A stretch of DNA of 64,000 nucleotides from assembly GCA_948474755.1 (NCBI GenBank), contig CAOLHI010000255.1, forward strand, positions 434,001 through 498,000, read 5' to 3'. The position numbers and the translations under genes are program-made. The stretch comes from Ctenosaura bakeri. Its lineage: Eukaryota; Chordata; Lepidosauria; Squamata; Iguanidae. The notes under the pieces were generated by a model. It worked only from the letters and a program-made list of their open reading frames with translations. It made no database searches and was not told where the DNA came from. Of this stretch, positions 1-11,514 are shown in pieces. Each line of letters begins with the position of its first letter. The stretch's first letter is position 1.

Positions 1-106
1 CATTCACTGGACAAACATGACATGTTTAATGTAGCATCCATATATATCTCCTCAGCCTCACATGTAATGTTTGCTCAGCATGTTTGCTTACAGGAACATA
101 TACAGT

Positions 107-530
107 TGTAAGGGTTAAGCTTACCTGATGCTGCGCTGCTTCTTCTGACCTTGCCCTTTAAGCTCAAGGTGTAGACTGAAATAAGGCTACGCTGCTGTAT
201 GTTAATTTATGTGTTTGACTAAGGCACTTGTAAAGTACCTAAGAATGTACAGCTGTGTGGAGTGTATATAAGCTGTTTGGAGGAAGCATTCTTTCTCTCC
301 CTTTTCTCTTGTCTCCTCGCTGTGCTGGTTTGTATGTTACTCTGCTGTTTTTACTGTTTAACTTTATGACAGACTTTTGCTAAATGCCTTAATTTGTTAC
401 CTGCAATAAACCTTTTGTATTTTTCCTTATTGCGGTCTGAAGTGGCTGTTTTTTCCTCTAGGCTGTAGTTTATGCCAGAGGTTCTTTTGGAGGTCCTTGT
501 TTGCTTAAACAAGTACCCCAGTTTTTAGGC
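107..530 (+). mobile_element. LTR-like block (probable solo retroviral LTR)
   Basis: The block has the order expected of a vertebrate LTR. A TATA box lies at 265-271, a pyrimidine-rich stretch follows at about 290-320, and a polyadenylation signal AATAAA sits at 405-410, about 140 bases downstream of the TATA box. It starts with TGTAAGGG at 107. The right end is not resolved: a TG...CA end with a matching target duplication was looked for and not found, so the end is approximate. No gag, pol or env-like reading frame is attached. It could also be a non-LTR promoter and poly(A) remnant. Confidence 0.5.
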
Positions 531-1023
531 TCGCTAGGCAGGCAGCCGACAATCACGCACGCTCCCAGCAATTTTGTATTCCAGAGAACCAGTTTAACAC
601 AGCAAGCTTTCTTTAATTAAAGACAGATGTTCTCTTCCACCTACAGAGTTAGGTAGCTGCTACACAGTTCACTGACTGTATTTTTAAATAATAATAATAA
701 TAAATAATGATAATAATAATCTCATTAGTTTTCTGAATTCATTACATCCTTCATCTCAGTGTCTCTGTCCCTGAAATAAAACAAAAAAATTTAGAAGAAC
801 CCTCTCCATTAATGTGGATTGGTCAGAATTATAGATGGCTGAAAGAACTTTATGTGCATATTCTGTGTTGTTGCATCCAGGGAGACTGCACATTCAAAGT
901 ACTGGGATAAACAGCAGGAAGAGAAGGCTTTCATGATATGGCTTGTGAAGCAGATTGCTAGATTAGAACTTTTTCATCTGACTCAACAAGACTTACATTT
1001 TTGATTAAAATTGTTCTAGATTA
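531..1023. other. Unclassified AT-rich DNA with an AAT microsatellite
   Basis: No reading frame or repeat family was recognised. An imperfect (AAT)n tract lies at 687-720. Confidence 0.5.
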
Positions 1024-1190
1024 GTGCTTCTTAGACTTTGATGTAGGAGACCGGCATTTTTCCCCCAATGTGACATGGGGCTCTACCATTGGCTACAATT
1101 CTTTCTTTCCCAGAAATTATCTGGAGACCAGCAGGCAATGTCTTGGGGACCAGCACCAACCCAGGAATCACCACTTAGCACTGTTCTATA
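1024..1190. mobile_element. hAT-like DNA transposon fragment
   Basis: The left edge reads like a hAT terminus (AGTGCTTCTTAGACTTTGA) and the right edge is its imperfect inverse (CACTTAGCACTG). A second copy of the same family is present at 25924-26050 and shares the terminal block and an internal block around ATTGGCTAC...GACCAGCAG. The family identity is inferred from the ends only. Confidence 0.4.
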
Positions 1191-1532
1191 CCCTAAGGAT
1201 GAGCTTCACCTTGTCAGTCTGATACAAGATCTATAAAAGCTTGGACAAGGAATAGGGGAGAGGATTCAACCCTGAATGTACAGAAGACTATGATCCTATG
1301 TTTTACTAGGCTGCAATGGAAAGGGGGAGTCACCACTAATGAGGTAGAGGAAATTTGTACCAGTCGCACAAGGTTCCTGATTACACATTCCAGTATGCTC
1401 TTTAAAATGTTCAGAATCACCCCTCCAGGATTCAATTGATACCAAGAAAGCGGTCACTGGACTGAATATATTACTAGACCAGGGATGAGTAACTCCAGTA
1501 GGTGCAGGGGACAATTCAGGCCCTGCACTGTT
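1191..1532. other. Unclassified sequence
   Basis: Short chance reading frames only. Nothing recognised. Confidence 0.4.
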
Positions 1533-1762
1533 GTTGTTGCTATGTTCCTTCAAGTCATTTCTGATGTATGGCTACCTTAAGGTGACTTTGTCATGGAGTT
1601 TTCTTGGTAAGATTTGTTCAGGGGGTTTTGCCTTTGCTTTCTCTGAGGCAGAGAGGGTGTGACTTGCCTAAGTTGGTTTTCATGGCTAAATGAGATTTCA
1701 ACCCTGGTCTCCAGAGTCGTAGTTCACCACTCAAACCAGTAGACCATACTGGCTTTCAGAGG
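1533..1762 (-). mobile_element. tRNA-derived SINE (squamate type)
   Basis: Read on the minus strand it begins with a tRNA-like head (A and B box region near 1690-1760, including the B-box-like part of 'ggttgaaatc') and ends in a GTT/CAA-rich tail at 1533-1550. Blocks such as GTTTTCTTGGTAAGATTTGT and CTCTGAGGCAGAGAGGGTGT are shared with the copies at 8190, 11515, 32719, 39503, 53004 and 56067. It is diverged from those copies and not a functional tRNA gene. Confidence 0.8.
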
Positions 1763-3197
1763 CTACACTACCATGAAAATATGGTTGTGTGGGAATTGTT
1801 TGTTTTCTGCTGGAAATATATTGTGGGGCAGTTCTGGATTTTAAAAACTCATGAAAGTGCACATTTTTCTAAAGCATAATCACATATCTTACTTTAGAGG
1901 AGAACTGCCTTTCCTCACAATCAGTTTCCTCTCTATAAAACAGGACAACTTAAGGGGTTCTCTTGAACAATGTAGGATGGGAGTTGCTCTGAGAGAGGGT
2001 TAATCACTCAAGCACAGCCTTGGACTCTAAAATACTTACACAACTTTTAAAAGATTAGAGAAGGAGTATTTACCACCCCTCTTCCCTAAAGCTCCCCTCT
2101 TGACCACTTCCACATTGTTCTAAGCTTTGCCAATTCTAGTCCCAGTGCGGGCTGCAGCACTGCATTTTCACAAGAAAATCACCAGAAGAACTAACCAAAG
2201 GTCTTCTCTGTTTAAATTTTCAGCTTTTTCAGGCTGATTTTCATTTGGTTTGCAGTTTCTTTTTCAGGGTCAGGGAAGAGTCAGGAAGAGGTTTTAAAGG
2301 AAAAGCATCCATTCCAGACAACATTTGGGGATATTTTATTTTATTTTTGCCCAGAAAAAATAGAGGGAGTCTTCAGCCATATGGGTAGGACTCCTGGGAG
2401 CACAGAAAAGGAGTAGGTGGGCTGCACTTTCCCTAAGCCCTTTCTAGAGGAAGCACAGGAGGCTGCAACATTCTTACCTTTCAATCCCAAAGTACACAAT
2501 ATGGTTCCTGAATAAGCCCTGGTTAATTTGGGGGCGAAAGAGGGATAATCAGCCAGGAATACATTAAGGAACTAAGAGTGGCATGCAAAAACAGTATTGC
2601 TTGTATCATTTGGCACAGCCTTCACTCTGTGCTAATAGCTTTACCTGCCTGTGAAGGTACCAAGGTTTTTTGTTTATTGGTTGGTGGTTTTTGTTTTTGT
2701 TTTTCTAACCAAAAGGCAAAAGATCCTCACCTCCACAGGATGCTCTTACTAGAATTATCTCAGAAATCTTTCAGGGTTGTTAGGGCAATAAACTGCTACT
2801 TTCTCAGTCCTGGTTTGCTATCAAATTCAACATCTGCATAAATGGCTAAAGTTTCAAGTGGCCCTCAGCTGTTACATATTTAACTGTTAGGCCATGCATT
2901 CCTAGCATGCTAATGCTGCACAAGCCAGGCAATCCAGCACAATTTAAATATGAGATCAGGTGTCTGGAATGTCACATGAATAGGTTTCCACTGTATGCCC
3001 TTCATCTCCTTGAATCTAGGCCCTAGCTTCTCCTAGCCAGGGACACTGTAATTAACTCATTGCCACATATTCTTCCACTAGACTCACTTTAAAAGCTGGA
3101 GAATTTGAAGAACTGTACTTTAAGATCCTTATTCAGATTTCCCCCAGCCCTCACGATTTTATGCACTTTTTGCCACACTGTTTTTGTTTTGAAACAG
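1763..3197. other. Unclassified sequence, no gene seen
   Basis: No long reading frame with coding character. An 87-codon open frame at 2578-2841 is low-complexity in part and has no recognisable domain. Confidence 0.5.
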
Positions 3198-3330
3198 TGG
3201 TCCCTGTGTATTCTTTAAATTCAGGATCGTGAATACCAAACTTCTTTGAATGCATAACTCTTGGTTATGCATGACTTCCCAACAGGATTCTGGCCAAGAT
3301 TTTTGCACAATGAATTTCACAAAATATTCA
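3198..3330 (+). repeat. Direct repeat, copy 1 (unknown family)
   Basis: About 133 bases that align with 5772-5905 in the same orientation at roughly 85% identity by eye. Shared landmarks are GAATACCAAACTTCTTTGAA and the block ending in GCCAAGATTTTTGCA. Flanks do not match, so the edges of the repeat are sharp. The family is not recognised. Confidence 0.75.
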
Positions 3331-4482
3331 GTAAATCATCATATACGATTAAATAAGTCATACGCCAAGATAAGATTTTTAGGCTAGGACAAAAGAAAAC
3401 ATTTATTTTTAGGAAAGAAATGAGATTTTTTTTTACTTGTCTATAATACCTAATGTAGCAATACCAATGGCAACCCTTCAGTTGTGGATTGCCAAAGGTT
3501 TCTACAAAATATTAATCATTCATTGATTTATTATTTTCTTCATTAGAAAAAAAGCAGTCAAAAGAACACACAAGAGCAAACTTTAATTGAGAGCAAGCAG
3601 GCAATTTACCATCAATTTCAGAGCACCCTGGATGCAAGACGCTGTCATTGTTCTTAATTTAGAAGGATTTATCTGTGTGATGTAATTTTCAGCTAGTTTT
3701 ATCTTTTAATATCTAACTTATCTATATTCAACTACACCTAAAACATTTCAAAAAGGCTAAAAGGCTGGTCATCACTTTATTAGTATATTCTTCATACATT
3801 TAAAATTAAGGGGTCTGAAGAAATTTGTATAATGTCTGATGCGTCCCTACCTCTCAAAGGTTAGGAAATTCAAAATTAAGATAAATTAAGATATTTCTCA
3901 CAAGCAACACCACAAATGTATCCTATTAGTATATGGTTACAAAGGCAGAACCTGCCAATTAACATATATTAACAGTTACAAGGAAGGCCAAAGACTACAA
4001 CCTGATTTTGGCATTTAGTTAGTCTTTGTGTGGTGGAGCTGTGTGCCTCTTTAGCTGCACCATGTAGATAATATCATGTGTGACCCAAGAACTCCATACC
4101 AATGACGTTTGCATAATTTATCTACTTTGGAAAAAAGAGCAAGCAATCTTTGTTTAGTCATGCACAAATATGTATGGTGTCTGAGGTGTTGGGACATCCC
4201 TTTTCACTAAACTTATCATAATTACGGTTTGAAGTCTCCTCCCTCCTAAAGTAGTTAGTTATGGCTGTAGTCGCAGTTTTAAAGGGTAGCCTCACTTACT
4301 TGCTATTCAAAAGTCAGTAAATTACTTGCTTTTTATTTACTCTGAAAATACGATACTAGAAGCTACCGGCCTGTGGTACAAAACTATCATACGCTCCTTG
4401 TTTTAACAGAATAACAACCTCTCTATTTCTCAATTAAAAAAGTAAAATCATAATGCAGCTAAATTGTGCCCTAGTTATTGTC
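3331..4482. other. Unclassified AT-rich DNA
   Basis: No gene or repeat recognised. Confidence 0.5.
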
Positions 4483-4516
4483 AAAAAAAAAAAAAAAGGA
4501 AGGAAGGAAGGAAGGG
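4483..4516. repeat. Poly(A) plus (GGAA)n simple repeat
   Basis: A run of A is followed directly by GGAA units. It may be the tail of a decayed retroposon, but no body was recognised upstream. Confidence 0.8.
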
Positions 4517-4649
4517 AAGAAGATGTTACATTGCTTCCCACATCTTTGTGTGTTTTGCTTTATTATGTATTTAATATATTTCCATCCTGCTCTTGGACAG
4601 TGACATTCAGTTCAAGAAAACTGAATTAACAAAACTATGAATGTAACAA

Positions 4650-4705
4650 ATAATAATAATAATAATAGTAATAATAATAACAGTAATAATATAATAATAA
4701 ATTTA
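4650..4705. repeat. (AAT)n microsatellite at the end of an L2 tail
   Basis: Imperfect AAT units with interruptions. It abuts the L2 3' end that follows, which is the usual tail of such elements when read on the minus strand. Confidence 0.85.
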
Positions 4706-5205
4706 TTTGTATCCCACCTCTCCACATGGATCGAGGCGGCAAACAACATGAAATACATTATACATTAAAAGACATTAAAAACATACCCAATCCTCCCCAC
4801 CCACCAACCCACCTAAACCAACCCCTTAAAATACACAGAAATTAACAATCCATCAATTACTATTAGCAAAGCAGCAAGCCAATAGATGGGAGGCGATGGA
4901 AATGCTAGTCTGGGAAGGCCTGTCGGAACAGATCAGTCTTGGTAATATGCCAGGTCTCCTCCGCAATAGAATAGAATAAAGAATAAATAGAATAAAGCCA
5001 AATGGCAAAGCTAGAACTAAGTAAGATGTAGGCTATTTAGTAGAAATAATTAGGAAGCCTTTCAAATAGAAAGACTTGACTGAACTATCCAGGGGAGGTT
5101 ATTCCAAACATTTGGCACTATCACTTCTTGAATCACCACCCACCTCACTGCCAATTGCAGGAGGATCCACAGAAAGGCACGGAATTCTCTACATTTAAGG
5201 ACAAG
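4706..5205 (-). mobile_element. L2-type LINE, 3' end
   Basis: On the minus strand the terminus reads as the L2-like 'GCCGCCTCGATCC...' box followed by an ATTT/AAT-rich tail. Farther in (4900-5170) the sequence resembles the L2 3' untranslated segment also seen at 33000-33350, 55185-55540 and 62470-62760, for example the 'GAAGGCCTGTCGGAACAGA' and 'GGAGGTTATTCCAAACAT' landmarks. No reverse-transcriptase part is left. It contains an AATAG-rich patch at 4967-5000. Confidence 0.65.
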
Positions 5206-5771
5206 TGTATATAGTTATAAATCTTTACTTAATTTATTTATTTTTTCATTTAAACGAACAATTTTCAAAAAAAATATTTTCCCCCTAGGTGAGATAATGA
5301 GAGGTTCTTTACAAATTTTTGCACTTTGGAATTTTGTTTCTAAAAAATTCCCTTTGCATACAAAAATGGAGGGTGGTGCAAAAAATTGTGAATTGCACGA
5401 ATGAACTTTTTTTTCCGTTTGGCACAAAAAGCAAGGGCCAGAATGTTGTTGTGGAGTTATGAGTGTCTATTTGTGCAGTGATGCCGCGTATCTTAGCCCA
5501 AACCCACCCAACTCCACACTTGCTAGGCAGCAACTGCTGCGATTAATGGGAAGGGAAGGTGTCAAAGTCTGTCAGCTGAAAAGCAGCTGAATGACATTCC
5601 CACTGCACAAGGCAGAAGAAGGGTCCACGCTGCAACTCCCTATCATGCCATAGATCATTATCATGGGAGAGGGGATAGGAACATCAGTCAGCTGTTTCTT
5701 GAGTGACAAAGGAATGGACCCCTGTTGACCAGAGAGGCCATTATTCTAGTATGCTGGATTGAGGGCTTCCA
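5206..5771. other. Unclassified sequence
   Basis: Two overlapping minus-strand open frames of about 70 codons have no recognisable features. No repeat family was assigned. Confidence 0.45.
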
Positions 5772-5905
5772 TGGTCCCTATGTATTCTTTAAATTAGGGA
5801 TCATGAATACCAAACTTCTTTGAATACATAATTCTTGATTACGCATTCATAACTTCCCAGTAGGATTTCAGCCAAGATTTTTGCAAAATGACTTTCACAA
5901 AACAT
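5772..5905 (+). repeat. Direct repeat, copy 2 (unknown family)
   Basis: Partner of 3198-3330, about 2.57 kb downstream and in the same orientation. Similarity stops abruptly at both ends. Confidence 0.75.
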
Positions 5906-6394
5906 TTCAAATTATTAAAAAGCTTCCAGCGGTAGATTTTCTCAGTGGGATGTCTGAATGTGTTCAAATACTCCTACTTGTTTAGAAAACGTGATAAGAC
6001 AATTTGCTGGTATTCTTATTCATGAGAAAAATACACTAATCTTAAGGTAAAGAGGAATTTAAATATGGAAACATTTTTCTTTGTGCTTAGACATAGCTCA
6101 GTAAATTTCCATATTAAATATTCATCACGGAAATGGTGGGAGAAATATTGGTCTCTTTTTTGAATTAACTAAAAAGAAACCCCCTGGTGGAGAGTTTTCA
6201 GGAAGTTGGGAAGTCAGCTTCCTCAACCCCATTGTAGGTACAGTTCTTTGAGATTAACCTCTTATCTTGAGAAGCAATCCACACAGAAGCATATATGGCT
6301 ACCCATCATTATTAGACAAATATTCATAAGAAAAAAATTACATTGACTGTAAATATCAAAGGTCGTAAGAAGATACCTATCTATCTATTTATCT
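5906..6394. other. Unclassified AT-rich DNA
   Basis: Contains a short ATCT simple repeat at about 6379-6402. No gene seen. Confidence 0.5.
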
Positions 6395-7130
6395 ATCCAT
6401 CTTAATTATTTTATTTGTGTCCAGACTTTCTCTCAAAATGGAACTACAGAATAATATATCTTAACAACATAAATAGCACTTTAAGTACTTTAAGATTGCC
6501 ATGCCCAAGCAATGCAGATAAGCAAAGTGCAGATTTAATTATTTCATCAGAAGAATTCAATCAAGCAATTAACATTTTAAGATGCTATAAAAGCTAGGAC
6601 CTGAGAATCTATTCCTGACATTTATAAGCAATTTCAGACCATCTTAATAGAGCTGCTGCCTAAAGGAAGAAATGAAATCTATTAAAATGCGGAATACTCT
6701 AAATCCAAAAACATGAAAGACAAATCAAGTATGCCATCTTATAAACTAATTTCATATGATGATAAAGTTTTAATAGTTTTGTTAGCCACTTAGTTTAATC
6801 ATATTGGGGGGGAGTGTCACTGATCAACTGGGATACATAAAACAAAAGGTTTAATATTTGTGAAATGAAAGAAATATGAAAAAGAAAGAAATACAATAAT
6901 ATGAAAGAAAATAGGCTCTTTCTACAGCATACATTCTGAATTTTTTAAAAAAGCATTTGATAGGCTTGTATGGAAATAATTGAGAAATAGTTAGGACTAA
7001 TTTTGAAGAACAGTTATTAAAATGATTTATGACAATACACTCAGAACCTAACTCTGCAGTACTAATAATTGTATTTTTAAATGATTTTATATGAAATATG
7101 TCTTATACACTTTCAATATTGCTTTATACT
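6395..7130 (+). mobile_element. Decayed L1-like LINE fragment (ORF2 region)
   Basis: The plus-strand frame at 6415-6597 encodes a stretch with the L1 pre-reverse-transcriptase pattern 'L..P...D.....I..EEF..AI..L..KS' (residues EEFNQAINILRCYKS). L1 ORF2 usually continues with SPGPDG at this point. Downstream, conceptual translation in shifting frames still gives L1-like traces of the YRPISL and DQ.GFI regions and an 'IYDNT' block near 7030. Many stops and frameshifts are present and no catalytic motif survives. The L1 assignment rests on weak protein-level resemblance. Confidence 0.5.
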
Positions 7131-7619
7131 ATCTGTGTAAGATTTTGCAGCCTGTAACTGAACATAAATCCCTAGTGAAATATGAATCTAATAAGCTAAT
7201 AATAAATCTAAGTTCAAGAAAGATATATATGTCAAACCATACAAAACACATATAGAAAATGACTATCCCATATTTCAGTTTGCAAAATAAACAGGACAAT
7301 TGACCTGTAAAATAAGGCTTTTTAAAATGCATCCCAGGAAGGCAACTTTACTGCAGTTTTTTCCCAGTTTTAAATGAATTACTGGGTGTGTTTTCACTTT
7401 ATGGAAATGAAAATACTTCTGTTCTTTGAAATTAAATAATAAATTCCCCTTGCCCTCTAAGTGGCATGTGGGGCAATTTCACAAAATACTACACAGCTTG
7501 TTGATAGCAAAAGGAAAGCAGCTTTTTCCCAAATCAGAAGTGACCAGGGCTAGTGCCTTAAAAGGAGAGACAATTACTTCTTTAGCAAAGAAGTGATCCA
7601 CTGTTTTGTTTTGTTTTAA
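7131..7619. other. Unclassified sequence
   Basis: AT-rich. No gene or repeat recognised. Confidence 0.45.
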
Positions 7620-8110
7620 AAAATCACACTAAGGTGGAAACAGGAGCCAGCTTGGTGTATAGATCTGCGTCATGCCTTGCTTCTAGAACATGGACTCTGA
7701 CTCAATGTCTGAAACAGAGGGCATGCCAGAGGCTAAAACAGGGGGCATACCTGGAACTGCTGTATAGGAAGAGGTTACAGTGCCACAAACAGAACAGGGA
7801 GCGGTGCCAGATCCAGCAGGGAGTCCTGCCTCTTCAGACATAGAAGAACACTTACCTGTATCCAGGTTTGCAGAATGCAGACAGCAAAGAGAGACCCAGT
7901 GTCGCTCTCTCAAAATTTATAACCAGCAACAATAGCAGCTGCGCTAGGCTTCAGACGTATATAGTGGATGTCCTTCCCCTCCAGGAGCTGTCAGAGCTTA
8001 TCTGAACTTCTACCCCTCCGGATACCTTGATGAATACTCTGACTGACCTTGGGTACTCCCTTGCCTTGGAACACTGCTGGACTTTATTTATTACTTTGTG
8101 CTTACTGCCT
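7620..8110 (+). mobile_element. LTR-like block, possibly Gypsy-type
   Basis: The segment contains an open stretch (7634-7843) rich in Glu, Ser, Pro and Gln codons in alternative frames, then a TATA-like GTATATAGTGG at about 7957, then a downstream run of 'CTTGG', 'CTGGACTTT' and 'CTGACTGACC' words. The block at 60343-60990 has the same general organisation. The ends were not found. The LTR call is an inference from composition and order, not from a matched family. Confidence 0.4.
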
Positions 8111-8189
8111 GGAAGTAAGTAGCAATCTGGGAGTTATTCAGTTTGGGGTTTTTTGTTTTGTTTTATCAGCTGTGATGGGACTGAGATAG

Positions 8190-8400
8190 GACAATCTGAG
8201 TGTTGGACTATGATCCTGGTGACCAGATTTCGAATCCTCACTCATCCATGGAAACCCATTGAGTGACCTTGGCCAAGTCACATGCTCTCAGCCTCAGATG
8301 AGGCAAAGGATAGCCCCTTCTGAACAAGCTTGCCAATACAACTTTGTGATAGGTTCATCAGGATTGCCATTAGCCAGAGACAGCACACACAACAACAACA
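8190..8400 (+). mobile_element. tRNA-derived SINE (squamate type)
   Basis: Begins in the tRNA-like head ('GAGTGTTGGACTATGATCC' and a B-box-like TTCGAATCC at about 8229-8237), continues through the GTGACCTTGGCCAAGTCACA body block and ends in a CAACAACAACA tail at 8388-8400. The full A-box end is worn. Confidence 0.8.
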
Positions 8401-9429
8401 TGGTAGCAAAAGGTTACAGGAGGAGGAATTAGTTAGGGAACAACAACTTGAGTAATTATCTCAGAGGAGCCTTTTTCTTTCTTTAGTTTGTTTCAAAAAC
8501 AACAACAACACGGAAATGGGGAAAAGTTTCCTACTCTCCCATAAATGTCATCAGCCTCCTACTGGCATGTTACCTCCCTGTCTCTGTGAGACAGCACTCC
8601 AGCAAGTACAGAGTTCCAGCTGCTTCATCTGCTACTTAGCCTGAGTGTCCAAATAAACATGATTAAATTTAAAATCCAAATTTTAATTCAGTTTTTAAGT
8701 ACTTCCTGTTAATCTATTTGACAAGTAATTTAATTAATTTAGTGAAATAAAAATAGTGTTAGCAGTTTAAAAATAAACTAAGTCTTGAGTAGTGGGGTGT
8801 CTGTGTGGTCTAATTTGTCTCATTGGTACTTAATAAAAATTAAACACAAACTTTAAAAAAAATCTACCTTGAATAGTTATACCCTGACACAGAAAGTATG
8901 AGAGTATTTTCCCCCAAAATAACAGGATAAAGTATTTTGTTTGTGACATTTTCTCCCATCTTCGCTATTTCCCTGCTATTGTCACTGGAGTTTTTATTCT
9001 ACAGTGTGCGATGGAGCTGTGAACATCAAAATACATGATAAACAGTAACAAGGATAGAGGGAGGGAGATATGTGAATGTGTGTGCCAGATTGCTTCCAAG
9101 TACAGAAGAAAGTAAAGCTTGTGGAATGAGAGAAAGAGGGGAAAACATTAGAAGAGATGAGAAAGAAGTGGTATTTTTCATTTCACTTTTCTCCAGCCAT
9201 CTCACCCTCCCTCCTTCTTGTTTTACAGGCGCTTCTGCCCCCCTGTTTAGACAATGCAGATGGCTACAGCTCAACTCTGAGGTGACATTTAAAATTCTTG
9301 CCTTCTTTCTGCTCAAGGAACTTCAGCTGGTTGATGGTACTCTACTATAGCCTCTTGATCACATGGCAGTTACCAACATACTCTCCCAGCCCCATTCTTG
9401 GCCTTGTAAGTACGGCATTGATATTGGGA
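8401..9429. other. Unclassified sequence
   Basis: Two opposite-strand open frames of over 90 codons at 9026-9350 mirror each other and have no recognisable domain, so they are treated as chance. Confidence 0.45.
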
Positions 9430-10139
9430 ATCATAGAATCATAGAAATGTAGAGTTGGAAGAGACCACAGGGGCCATCCAGTCCAACCCCCTGCCATGCA
9501 GGAACACCCGCAAAGCACTCCCGACAGATGGCCATCAAGCCTCTGCTTAAAAACCTCCAAGGAAGGAGACTCCACTACACTCCGAGGCAGCAGATTCCAC
9601 TGCCAGACAGCCCTGACTGTCAGGAAGTTCTTCCTGAGGTTCAGGTGGAATCTCCTTTCCTGCAGCTTGAATCCATTGCTCCTTGTCCTGGTCTCTGGGG
9701 CAGCAGAAAACAAGCCCTCTCCCTCCTCTACGTGGCATCCCTTCAAATATTTAAACATGGCTATCATGTCCCCTCTTAACCTTCTCTTCTGTAGATTAAG
9801 CATACCCAGCTCTCTAAGTCTATCCTCATAGGGCATGGCTTCCAGGCCTCTCACCATTTTGGTCGCCCTCCTCTGGACTTGCTCCAGCTTGTCAATATCC
9901 TTCTTGAATTGGGGTGCCCGGAACTGGACACAGTATTCAAGATGGGGTCTAACCAAAGCAGAGTAGAGTGGTACCAGTACCTCTCTCGATCTAGACACCA
10001 TACTCCTATTGATGCAGCCGAGAATTGCATTGGCTTTCTTGGCTGCCGCATCACACTGCTGACTCATGTTCAGCTTGTGATCTATGAAGACTCCTAGATC
10101 CCTTTCACACGTACTGCTATCCAGCCACGTGTCCCCCAT
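9430..10139 (-). pseudogene. CR1 ORF2 C-terminal part
   Basis: Open frame on the minus strand (stop-free to 9345) that encodes the region after the reverse-transcriptase palm of CR1. Recognisable blocks in order are [32 protein letters not shown], the KKDIDKLEQVQRRATKMV block, and a C-terminal 'W..LP..VV..PSLEVFKQRLDGHL' block. These are standard in CR1-clade elements. The frame is offset from the reverse-transcriptase frame at 10169-11023. The last ~30 residues beyond about 9430 read through into flanking DNA and are not part of the element. Function would be in target-primed reverse transcription, but this copy cannot produce a full protein. Confidence 0.85.
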
Positions 10140-10168
10140 CCTATATTTCTGTATTTCATTTTTTCTAC

Positions 10169-11023
10169 CTAAGTGTAGGACCTTACACTTCTCTCTGTTG
10201 AATTCATTTTGTTCGCCTTGGCCCAGCTCTCCAATCTATCCAGATCATTTTGAATTTTGATCCTGTCCTCCGGCGTATTAGCAACCCCTCCCAATTTGGT
10301 ATCATCTGCAAATTTGATGAGTATGCCCTCTATTCCTTCATCCAAGTCACTGATAAAAATATTGAACAGCACTGGGCCCAGGACAGAACCCTGTGGCACC
10401 CCACTAGTCACTTCTCTCCAGGATGAAAAGCAGCCATTCGTGATCACCCTCTGGGTTCGGTCGGTCAACCAGTTACAAATCCAACTAACAGTAGCCCTGT
10501 CCAGCCCACATTTTACTAGCTTCTTTGCAAGAATGTCATGGGGAACTTTGTTGAAGGCCTTACTGAAATCGGGATATGCTACATCCACAGCATTCTCTTC
10601 ATCTATCAAGCTAGTAACTCTATCATAAAAAGAGATAAGATTAGTCTGGCATGACTTATTTTTTAGAAATCCATGTTGACTTCTCGTGATTACTGCATTG
10701 CTTTCTAAATGATTAGAAACTGACTGCTTAATGATCTCCTCCAGGATCTTTCCGGGTACTGATGTCAGGCTGACTGGGCGATAATTATTTGGGTCCTCTT
10801 TTTTTCCCTTCTTGAAGATGGGGATAACATTTGCTGTCTTCCAGTCTGCTGGAACTTCTCCTGTCCTCCAAGATTTCTCAAAAATTATAGCAAGCGGTTC
10901 CGAAATGACCTCTGCCAGCTCTTTTAATATCCTAGGATGCAATTCATCTGGCCCTGGAGACTTGAATTCACCCAGTGTGGCCAGGTATTCCTGTACCATC
11001 TCTCTACCTATTACGTGCCTCAT
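10169..11023 (-). pseudogene. CR1 reverse-transcriptase domain (ORF2 fragment)
   Basis: A 284-codon minus-strand open frame. It shows the CR1 reverse transcriptase in order: [12 protein letters not shown] (residues 22-33), VIPIFKKG and [10 protein letters not shown] (66-89), [14 protein letters not shown] (116-129), palm motif A DFSKAF (152-157), [14 protein letters not shown] (207-220) and palm motif [10 protein letters not shown] (238-246). The catalytic aspartates of motifs A (D152) and C (D240, D241) are present. The position after AF is Asn where CR1 copies usually have Asp (AFNKVPHD). The N-terminal endonuclease is absent and the frame ends in a stop after a frameshift near 10205, with the remaining protein in another frame at 9430-10139. 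It is a dead copy with a nearly complete catalytic core, consistent with a moderately young insertion. There is no sign of domestication. Confidence 0.9.
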
Positions 11024-11035
11024 TTCCTCTGAAGA

Positions 11036-11514
11036 AGGAATAGATCACTGTTCTTTCAGTGTTGTGATAGTGCCTTTTGGGGTGATTACAGACTTGGACT
11101 GGCACTTCTTTGTTACTGGAGTTACATCCATTGTTCAGTGGAGGCAGTGATTTGTTTGGAATTTAGCCTAGCTTCCTCAACAGCTGGACTCTCTTCCTCC
11201 TATCTCTTATTGGTATCATATCACCTAAGAAATCTTTTGTTTTCCGCATCTTTCCTGTGTGTTTGCCTTTTGTTTTTAATCTCACGCAGTCTCTTTCAGT
11301 GGGTGGGTAAATGAGAAATGAGATGGGGAAACCTTGAAACTGAGGTTTGGGTGTTGTTTACTTATATGTTGTAGCATTATGTGCCTTTGAAAGATAGATT
11401 TCAAAATGAAACATTTTATCCATAAAGAATTGCTCTTCTTGGAGTTTTTCAGGGAGTATTTTTCATATTATATAGCATATGTAGTTAGCTGCAATAGTAT
11501 ACTCCTATTGTTAA
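11036..11514. other. Unclassified sequence next to the CR1
   Basis: May include further 5' CR1 sequence up to about 11150, but this could not be supported. No gene. Confidence 0.4.

Larger units (their letters stand above)
9430..11035 (-). mobile_element. CR1 LINE, 5'-truncated, best-preserved copy in the window
   Basis: Minus-strand CR1 containing the reverse-transcriptase domain, the C-terminal region and the 3' end. The 3' terminus at about 9430 shows the repeated ATTCTATGATTCTATGATTCC-type end typical of CR1 (on the plus strand 'AATCATAGAATCATAGAAA'), and the nearby GGTTGGA.TGGCC.. box on the minus strand. Coding sequence is split into two frames by a probable one-base deletion near 10205. 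The endonuclease part is missing, as in most CR1 copies, which are heavily 5' truncated. The left (5') limit is set where the coding similarity ends; the element may extend up to about 11150. Confidence 0.9.

Noticed and set aside
6379..6402. CRISPR-like short repeats
   Set aside because: It is a simple ATCT microsatellite with no spacers. No CRISPR array occurs in the window.
9345..9430. C-terminal extension of the CR1 frame as a novel domain
   Set aside because: It lies beyond the CR1 3' terminus and is read-through into flanking DNA.
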